Assembly (NCBI GenBank): GCA_945645715.1
Contig: CALZFJ010000134.1
Coordinates: 1-5,997 of the forward strand
Source of the DNA: an uncultured Prevotellaceae bacterium
GTDB lineage: Bacteria; Bacteroidota; Bacteroidia; Bacteroidales; Muribaculaceae
Reading direction: 5' to 3'
DNA length: 5,997 bases
The notes under the pieces: generated by a model
What the model was told of the DNA's origin: nothing
Database searches by the model: none
The model's input: only the letters and a program-made list of their open reading frames with translations
Shown here: piece after piece, positions 1 through 4,449 of the stretch
Position numbering within the stretch: the stretch's first letter is position 1
How the letters are laid out: the number at the start of each line of letters is the position of its first letter
Translations under genes and position numbers: made by a program

Positions 1-928
1 ATTTACGCATCATCTCAATGAGGAACGTGGGTGTGCCCGAGCCAAACCAGTAGTTACCAAGGCGTTTGTCAGAGAAAGCATTGATAATGCTAAAAGGATT
101 GAATATATCAGGAGACGGCCAAGTGAAGTGGTAGCCGTCGTAGCGATAGGTCAGCTCCTCAAGCATCTTCTCATAGGTGCAGCCATTCGCTTCAGCCATT
201 GCGTCGATATAGTCGCCAAGTTGCCCTGTGAGTTCTTCCTTTGAGATTCCGCAGATGTCGGCAAACTCCGGCTCCATACTGACATTCTTTATGTTGTTCA
301 GCTCGCTGAAGATGCTCAGTTGCGAGAACTTGGTGATTCCGGTGAGGAACACAAAGCGCAGATACTTGTCGCAACCTTTCAGCGGAGAATAGAAGTTGCG
401 CATCACATTGCGGAGTACTGGCAGATTTTTCTCCTCGTGCACTATGTCGAGAAGCGGAGCGTCATACTCGTCAATAAGCACAACCACCTGCTTGCCAGTT
501 TGCTCATAGGCAGTAATGATGAGTTGAGTCAAGCGGTCGTTATTATCAACGGCAGGGTTAGTGATTCCATAAATCTTCTCGTGCTCTTCGAGACGTTTTC
601 CCAAAAACCGTCCCAACTGGTCTTTGTCCATGTGCTTTCCGAGACTCATATCGAAGTGAAGGACGGGATGTTTCACCCAATCCTTTTCAAGTTGCTCAAT
701 GGCAAGCCCCTTAAAAAGCTCGCGACGGCCATCGAAGTAGTAGTGCAAGGTGGAAGCAAGCAGCGACTTACCGAACCGCCGTGGGCGGCTCAGAAACACA
801 TACTGACTACCCTTATGCGTCATTTCGTACACCTGCCGTGTCTTATCCACATAAAGGAAATCATTCTTGATGATTTTCTCAAAATCCTGAATCCCAATCG
901 GGCATTCTTTCAACTGCTTCTTCTCCAT
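1..928 (-). CDS. AAA-ATPase-like protein, probable PD-(D/E)XK nuclease fusion (3' end outside window)
   Basis: Starting from the ATG at 928-926 the minus strand stays open to the window edge, giving 309 residues beginning MEKKQLKECPIGIQDFEKII. Visible motifs are a P-loop in SRPRRFGKS (about residues 47-55), a hydrophobic Walker B strand with acidic residues, VVVLIDEYDAP (about 148-158), and a sensor-like LTGITKFS (about 195-202). The run YRYDGYHF (about 261-268) is also typical. These match the AAA-ATPase-like family (Pfam AAA-ATPase_like) that is very abundant and often multicopy in Bacteroidetes. Full members are usually 500-600 residues, with a C-terminal PD-(D/E)XK nuclease domain; that half lies outside the window, so the nuclease part is inferred from family knowledge. 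The biological role of the family is not established, and mobile-element or defence roles are only suggestions. The start has no clear Shine-Dalgarno sequence, as is common in this phylum, but a promoter candidate lies just upstream. The gene is divergent from the thi operon and no functional link is evident. Confidence 0.88.
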   Translation of the reverse strand, partial: MEKKQLKECPIGIQDFEKIIKNDFLYVDKTRQVYEMTHKGSQYVFLSRPRRFGKSLLASTLHYYFDGRRELFKGLAIEQLEKDWVKHPVLHFDMSLGKHMDKDQLGRFLGKRLEEHEKIYGITNPAVDNNDRLTQLIITAYEQTGKQVVVLIDEYDAPLLDIVHEEKNLPVLRNVMRNFYSPLKGCDKYLRFVFLTGITKFSQLSIFSELNNIKNVSMEPEFADICGISKEELTGQLGDYIDAMAEANGCTYEKMLEELTYRYDGYHFTWPSPDIFNPFSIINAFSDKRLGNYWFGSGTPTFLIEMMRK

Positions 929-954
929 AGCCGTAGTGATTTATCTTTATTCTA

Positions 955-972
955 CAAAATTACAACAAATGA
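955..972. repeat. 18-bp direct repeat, copy 1
   Basis: The sequence caaaattacaacaaatga occurs here and again, identically, at 1031-1048, a period of 76 bp. Both copies contain the minus-strand -7 box TAATTTTG. Flanking bases are only loosely similar. Confidence 0.85.
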
Positions 973-985
973 GTGGAAAAAGCAA
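955..985 (-). promoter_or_regulatory. Bacteroidetes-type promoter candidate for the ATPase gene (proximal)
   Basis: Read on the minus strand, TAATTTTG at 962-955 is an exact match to the Bacteroidetes -7 consensus TAnnTTTG. A TTG at 985-983 lies 20 bases upstream, at the spacing expected for the -33 element. Transcription would start roughly 20-25 bases before the ATG at 928. The assignment is by consensus match only. Confidence 0.5.
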
Positions 986-1030
986 CAAGCTCGCTTGATT
1001 GTTTTTTTCCGAGTGCAGTGCTAATTTATC

Positions 1031-1048
1031 CAAAATTACAACAAATGA
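1031..1048. repeat. 18-bp direct repeat, copy 2
   Basis: Identical to 955-972. The copy carries the distal minus-strand -7 box. It lies in the AT-rich divergent intergenic region, about 75 bp before the thi promoter candidate. Confidence 0.85.
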
Positions 1049-1060
1049 AGGCAAAATCAA
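1031..1060 (-). promoter_or_regulatory. Second Bacteroidetes-type promoter candidate for the ATPase gene (distal)
   Basis: Read on the minus strand, TAATTTTG at 1038-1031 again matches TAnnTTTG, with TTG at 1060-1058 placed 19 bases upstream. The -7 box lies inside the second copy of an 18-bp direct repeat, so it looks like a duplicate of the proximal promoter, 76 bp further from the gene. Whether both copies are active cannot be told from sequence. Confidence 0.4.
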
Positions 1061-1122
1061 AAGAAAAACGGTGTATTTTAACTCTATTCCACGGATTCGT
1101 TTGCAAAATTATCCCTAATATT

Positions 1123-1154
1123 TTTGCTTCCTAAATTTTTTATTCCTATTTTTG
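1123..1154 (+). promoter_or_regulatory. Bacteroidetes-type promoter candidate for the thi operon
   Basis: TTTG at 1123-1126 (-33) and TATTTTTG at 1147-1154 (-7, exact TAnnTTTG) are separated by 20 bases, the preferred spacing in Bacteroidetes. Transcription would begin around 1158-1164, right at the 5' strand of riboswitch stem P1, so nearly the whole 5' leader is the aptamer plus expression platform. Another TATTTTTG at 1119-1126 overlaps the -33 box. Its own nearest upstream TTTG (1100-1103) is only 15 bases away, so it is unlikely to be a separate promoter. Confidence 0.6.
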
Positions 1155-1164
1155 CGCCGTAAAA

Positions 1165-1236
1165 ACAAAGGGGTGCCTGCGTGGCTGAGATTATACCCTA
1201 TGAACCTGAACCGGGTAATGCCGGCGTAGGAATTGT
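1165..1236 (+). promoter_or_regulatory. TPP riboswitch (THI box)
   Basis: This is a complete thiamin pyrophosphate aptamer. Conserved cores are CTGAGA at 1185-1190 (the pyrimidine-sensing strand) and the stretch 1206-1232 containing GGGTAATGCC and GCGTAGGAA (the pyrophosphate-sensing arm). Pairings that can be drawn by eye are P1 ACAA 1165-1168 with TTGT 1233-1236, P2 GGGT 1171-1174 with ACCC 1195-1198, a very short P3 GCC 1175-1177 with GGC 1183-1185, P4 CCT 1205-1207 with AGG 1228-1230, and P5 CCGG 1211-1214 with CCGG 1221-1224. It sits directly after the operon promoter, upstream of thiamin genes, and should repress them when TPP is abundant. The 100-nt stretch 1237-1336 would be the expression platform. 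No GC-rich hairpin followed by a T run is visible there, so an intrinsic terminator is not evident and the output mechanism is open. Confidence 0.96.
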
Positions 1237-1328
1237 TCATACTGCTCTACTCTTTGCCTTCGTTGGCTTTCCCCGCAACATTTTTATTCATCACCCGCTT
1301 TCGCTCTGCGATTGTAAGGATAGATTTT

Positions 1329-1333
1329 GAGGA
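1329..1333 (+). promoter_or_regulatory. Possible Shine-Dalgarno sequence for thiD
   Basis: GAGGA lies 3 nt before the ATG at 1337. The spacing is short, but it is the best purine-rich match near this start and supports initiation at 1337 despite the TGA at codon 8. A second AAGGA at 1316-1320 is 16 nt from the ATG, too far to serve it. Confidence 0.35.
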
Positions 1334-1336
1334 CTT

Positions 1337-2164
1337 ATGACTTCAACCTACTACTCTTGACTAACCATTGCCGGTTCCGACTCCTCGGGCGGCGCCGGCA
1401 TACAAGCCGACCTGAAAACGATGTCGGCACTCGGAGTGTATGGCATGACTGCCATCACCGCCATCACCGCACAAAACACCTGCGGCGTCACCGCCATTAT
1501 GCCCGTCGAGCCACAGGTGGTAAGTGCCCAGATTGACGCCATCGCCACCGACATTCGCCCAGATGCTGTGAAGATAGGAATGCTTTTCTCGCGCCCCATC
1601 ATCGAGGCAGTTGCAAACAGCATCGCCGAGCACAGCCTGAGGCGCATAGTGCTCGACCCGGTGATGATTTCCACCTCGGGCAGCCGGCTGCTCGAGACAG
1701 ATGCCATCGACGCAATGGTACGACTGCTCTTCCCTCTCGCCGACGTCATAACCCCCAACCGATATGAGGCTGAATTTCTCGCCGGAACGAAAATCGCCAC
1801 TCCTGCCGATGTGGCAGCTGCCGCCGATGCCATTCTCAGCCGTGGCGCAAAAGCCGTGCTAATCAAGGGAGGACACTTCGACGACGCTTCGATGACCGAC
1901 TATCTTTTCGCACAGTCGCACGAGCCAAGGCTGTTCTCTTCACCGAAAATCGTAACACCCAACACTCACGGCACAGGCTGCACCCTCTCCTCGGCAATAG
2001 CCTCGCATCTGGCTCTCGGTCACACTCTGCCCGAAGCAGTGACTCTCGCCAAGGAGTATCTAAGCCATGCTCTCGCCGCAGGAGCATCGGTAAAAATCGG
2101 CCACGGCCACGGCCCTGTAAATCATCTATTCAATCCGCAACAACTAAAAACCCACATATTATGA
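1337..2164 (+). CDS. thiD: Hydroxymethylpyrimidine (phosphate) kinase ThiD, interrupted by an in-frame TGA at codon 8
   Basis: ThiD phosphorylates HMP and HMP-P to HMP-PP in the cytoplasm, using ATP (ribokinase fold). From the ATG at 1337 the frame reads MTSTYYS, then TGA at 1358-1360, then LTIAGSDSSGGAGIQADLKT, the standard ThiD N-terminus. Counting the stop position, the product would be 275 residues, the normal family length. Other motifs, in this numbering, are TAQNT (44-48, the glutamine being the HMP-contacting residue in characterised homologues), the DPVM strand, NRYEAEFL, and NTHGTGCTLSSAIAS near the C-terminal third with catalytic Cys215. The longest uninterrupted ATG frame begins only at 1421 (codon 29), after the glycine-rich segment, so that form would lack part of the substrate site. 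The gene may be a recent pseudogene, a sequence error, or expressed by readthrough, frameshifting or a non-AUG start such as ATT at 1367. It ends in an ATGA overlap with thiS. Identity is certain; functional status is not. Confidence 0.85.
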
Positions 2165-2364
2165 TTACGGTCAATATAAACAACAAAATGTATAAACTCC
2201 CCGAATCGGCTACCGTAGCCGACGCACTCGACTGCGTGGAAGGTTTGCGCAAGCAAGGCATCGCCGTGGCAGTGAACATGGAGGTGCTTCCCGCCTCACA
2301 GTGGAACCGCAAGCTCCGCAATGACGACAATATCACCATCATCAAGGCTTTCTACGGCGGCTGA
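2161..2364 (+). CDS. thiS: Sulfur carrier protein ThiS
   Basis: This 67-residue ubiquitin-like (beta-grasp) protein carries sulfur as a C-terminal thiocarboxylate for thiazole formation. Features seen are the N-terminal strand MITVNINNK, the segment VADALD, the central strand IAVAVNMEVLP, and the end ITIIKAFYGG, with the obligatory terminal Gly-Gly exactly at the C-terminus. Length is typical of the family. The start ATG overlaps the thiD stop (ATGA), suggesting translational coupling. The next gene begins 2 nt after its stop. Its activating enzyme (ThiF) is not in the window. MoaD is excluded by the thiamin context and the FYGG ending. Confidence 0.95.
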   Translation: MITVNINNKMYKLPESATVADALDCVEGLRKQGIAVAVNMEVLPASQWNRKLRNDDNITIIKAFYGG

Positions 2365-2366
2365 AA

Positions 2367-2978
2367 ATGCGACTGATAGCAATCACCCCCGAAACGCCTT
2401 GCAGCACACAAGCCGAGTGTCTTCGCGAAGTGCAATTCCTGACGTCGGTGCTCGATGCAGGATTTCACTTCTTGCACGTGCGTAAACCCGGCTACACTGA
2501 GCAACAGATGCGCCGGTATCTCAGCGCAATTCCAGCCATATATCACAACCGGCTGAAGCTGCACTCCCACTTCTCTCTTGTAGAGGAGTTCGCACTGGGC
2601 GGAGTTCACCTCAACCATCGCTCTCCCTCCCTGCCCGGCACAATCGATGCCGCAAGGCTCTCCATCAGCTGCTCATGCCATTCGCTCGAGGAGCTACAGG
2701 CAGCCTCATGGTGCGACTATGCATTTCTAAGTCCCATTTTCGATAGCATCTCAAAGCGTGGCTACGGCAGTGCCTTCGCTCTCGCCGAATTGCAGCAATT
2801 TTTCGACCGCAACCCTCAGTGCCGCAATGCAGTGGCTCTCGGCGGGGTCACTCCTGAGCATCTTCGCGAGCTGAAGGCATGTGGCTTTGCGGGAGCAGCA
2901 TTCCTCGGCTATCTCTTCAACGCTAAAGATGCTACCGAACTCAACAACCGAATATCAAAAATCAAATCATACTTATAG
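2367..2978 (+). CDS. tenI: TenI/ThiE-family protein, probable thiazole tautomerase
   Basis: The 203-residue protein belongs to the thiamin phosphate synthase/TenI TIM-barrel family. Matching features are FLHVRKP (35-41, the position of QLRxK in ThiE), GGVHLN (78-83), SCSCHSLEEL (101-110), YAFLSPIFDS (118-127) and ALGGVTPEHL (157-166). His105 in CHSLEE aligns by eye with the catalytic His122 of Bacillus subtilis TenI (SVHSLEE), which aromatises the ThiG product. The ThiE phosphate-site and aspartate motifs (DDHVD, FxxTxTK) are replaced by HSHFS and FDSISKRGYGS. Together with the true ThiE next door, this argues for TenI activity. Similar proteins in Bacteroides are commonly annotated as thiamin phosphate synthase, so a ThiE label may be found. 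The gene follows thiS by 2 nt and precedes thiE by 5 nt. Family assignment is firm; the tautomerase role is inferred. Confidence 0.8.
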   Translation: MRLIAITPETPCSTQAECLREVQFLTSVLDAGFHFLHVRKPGYTEQQMRRYLSAIPAIYHNRLKLHSHFSLVEEFALGGVHLNHRSPSLPGTIDAARLSISCSCHSLEELQAASWCDYAFLSPIFDSISKRGYGSAFALAELQQFFDRNPQCRNAVALGGVTPEHLRELKACGFAGAAFLGYLFNAKDATELNNRISKIKSYL

Positions 2979-2983
2979 CAACT

Positions 2984-3625
2984 ATGTTACAATTTATCAC
3001 CAATGCCTCCTCGCACGACGAAATCATCGCCCAAGTGCGCAAAGTGATTGCCGGTGGCTGCCGCTGGGTGCAACTGCGCATGAAAGACTCCGAGCGCAAC
3101 GACATTGTGGCTGTCGCCCGCGAGCTGAAGCCCATCTGCGCCGAGCATGAGTGCATTCTCGTCATCGACGACCACGTGGATATAGCACAGGAGCTTGAAC
3201 TCGATGGCGTTCACCTCGGGAAGACCGATATGCCCCCGATGCAAGCACGAGCAATTCTCGGCGGAAAGCCGATTATTGGTGTAACAGCCAACACTTTCAG
3301 CGACATTCTCTCATACTCCGGTATGGATATCGACTACATCGGACTTGGACCGTTCCGCTTCACCTCCACCAAGAAGAATCTCAGCCCGATTCTTGGGCTC
3401 GATGGCTATCGCAGCATAATGCAACAGTGCGTGGCTGAAGGTATCTTTATTCCCACGGTGGCTATCGGCGGAATCACCGAAGCTGATATCGACGACGTGA
3501 TGGCTACCGGCGTGAGCGGCATCGCCCTCTCGGGTGCTATCGTAAATGCTCCCGACCCCACCGCCACCACATCAGCCGTAATCGCACGCCTCAACGACAT
3601 CGTTGCCCGACGACTACAGAAATAA
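2984..3625 (+). CDS. thiE: Thiamine-phosphate synthase ThiE
   Basis: ThiE condenses HMP-PP with carboxythiazole/thiazole phosphate to thiamin phosphate, releasing pyrophosphate. The 213-residue TIM-barrel protein shows the full catalytic set: WVQLRMKD (28-35, Arg32 and Lys34), VIDDHVDIA (60-68, Asp62/Asp63), DGVHLGKTDMP (74-84), IGVTANT (98-104), DYIGLGPFRFTSTKK (117-131), VAIGGI (159-164) and GVSGIALSGAI (176-186). Length is normal for ThiE. It lies 5 nt after the TenI-like gene, with no obvious ribosome-binding site, and 24 nt before thiG. Nothing appears damaged, so this is the functional ThiE of the pair. Confidence 0.95.
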   Translation: MLQFITNASSHDEIIAQVRKVIAGGCRWVQLRMKDSERNDIVAVARELKPICAEHECILVIDDHVDIAQELELDGVHLGKTDMPPMQARAILGGKPIIGVTANTFSDILSYSGMDIDYIGLGPFRFTSTKKNLSPILGLDGYRSIMQQCVAEGIFIPTVAIGGITEADIDDVMATGVSGIALSGAIVNAPDPTATTSAVIARLNDIVARRLQK

Positions 3626-3649
3626 TTCAACAAAATAACTATACATAAA

Positions 3650-4420
3650 ATGGATAAACTGATTATTGGCAACAGGGAGTTCTCCTCCCGCCTCTTTGTG
3701 GGAACAGGCAAGTTCCCATCAAATGAGCTAATGCTCAAAGCCATTCTCGCCTCCGAATCCGAAATGATTACGGTGGCTATGAAACGTATCAACATGGACA
3801 ACGAAGCCGACGACGATATGCTGCGCCACATCAACCGCGACGCCGTGCAGTTCCTCCCCAACACTTCGGGTGTGCGCAACGCCCAGGAGGCTGTTTTCGC
3901 CGCAAAGCTCGCCCGCGAATGTTTCGGCACGAATTTCATCAAACTCGAAATTCACCCCAACCCTAAATATCTCCTTCCCGACCCTGTGGAAACCCTCAAA
4001 GCCACCGAAGAGCTTGTGAAACTGGGCTTTGTGGTGCTTCCCTACATTCAAGCCGACCCTGTGCTCTGCAAGCGTCTTGAAGACGTAGGCACAGCTGCAG
4101 TGATGCCTCTTGGCGCTCCTATCGGCACAAACAAAGGCTTGAAGACCAAAGATTTGCTCGAGATAATCATTGCCGAGAGCAACGTGCCTGTGGTCATCGA
4201 TGCCGGACTCGGTGCTCCCTCTCACGCCGCCGAAGCCATGGAGATGGGTGCCGATGCAGTGCTCGTCAATACCGCAATCGCTATCGCCAGCGACCCTGTG
4301 GCTATGGCTCGCGCCTTCAAGCTCGCCGTTGAGGCTGGACGCATGGCACACCTTGCCGGACTTGGTGCACAGTCGTCGTTTGCCGTAGCAAGCAGCCCTC
4401 TTACTTCTTTCCTTGATTAA
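3650..4420 (+). CDS. thiG: Thiazole synthase ThiG
   Basis: ThiG builds the thiazole phosphate ring from deoxyxylulose 5-phosphate, dehydroglycine and ThiS thiocarboxylate. The 256 residues match the family along their length: LFVGTGKFPS near the N-terminus, LPNTSGVRNAQEAV (69-82), FIKLEIHPN (96-104) with Lys98 as the Schiff-base lysine, LPYIQADPVLCKRLEDVG (130-147), MPLGAPIGTNKGL (152-164), PVVIDAGLGAPSHAAEAMEMGADAVLVNTAIA and SSPLTSFLD at the end. Length is standard. It is preceded by a 24-nt A-rich gap and followed by 29 nt before thiC. The stop is a tandem TAATAA. It needs ThiS (2161-2364), ThiF and a dehydroglycine source (ThiH or ThiO), the last two not seen here. Confidence 0.97.
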   Translation: MDKLIIGNREFSSRLFVGTGKFPSNELMLKAILASESEMITVAMKRINMDNEADDDMLRHINRDAVQFLPNTSGVRNAQEAVFAAKLARECFGTNFIKLEIHPNPKYLLPDPVETLKATEELVKLGFVVLPYIQADPVLCKRLEDVGTAAVMPLGAPIGTNKGLKTKDLLEIIIAESNVPVVIDAGLGAPSHAAEAMEMGADAVLVNTAIAIASDPVAMARAFKLAVEAGRMAHLAGLGAQSSFAVASSPLTSFLD

Positions 4421-4449
4421 TAAACTTATTAAAATACCGACAATTATTT

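Noticed and set aside
320..1024. Plus-strand open frame of 234 codons antisense to the left-hand gene
   Set aside because: It is the complementary shadow of the minus-strand ATPase gene, whose P-loop and Walker B motifs are clear; its own translation shows no recognisable domain and runs into the promoter region.
1119..1126. Additional -7 box TATTTTTG for the thi operon
   Set aside because: The nearest upstream TTTG is only 15 bases away, too close for a normal -33 element; the motif works better as the -33 region of the box at 1147-1154.
1337..1360. Dedicated seven-codon leader peptide MTSTYYS
   Set aside because: The frame continues without break into the ThiD N-terminus and the total length fits ThiD, so an interrupted thiD is simpler; no run of regulatory codons is present.
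1358..1399. Selenocysteine insertion at the thiD TGA
   Set aside because: A hairpin can be drawn downstream, but its apical loop (CTCC) lacks the conserved G of bacterial SECIS elements, and ThiD homologues have no functional cysteine at this position.
1351..1866. Minus-strand open frame of 171 codons opposite thiD
   Set aside because: It is antisense to recognisable thiD sequence, low in complexity and typical of a GC-rich shadow frame.
3406..3942. Minus-strand open frame of 178 codons spanning the thiE/thiG junction
   Set aside because: It is antisense to two well-conserved genes, with no domain or promoter support.
3728..4351. Minus-strand open frame of 207 codons opposite thiG
   Set aside because: It is a His/Gly-rich shadow of the conserved ThiG coding sequence.
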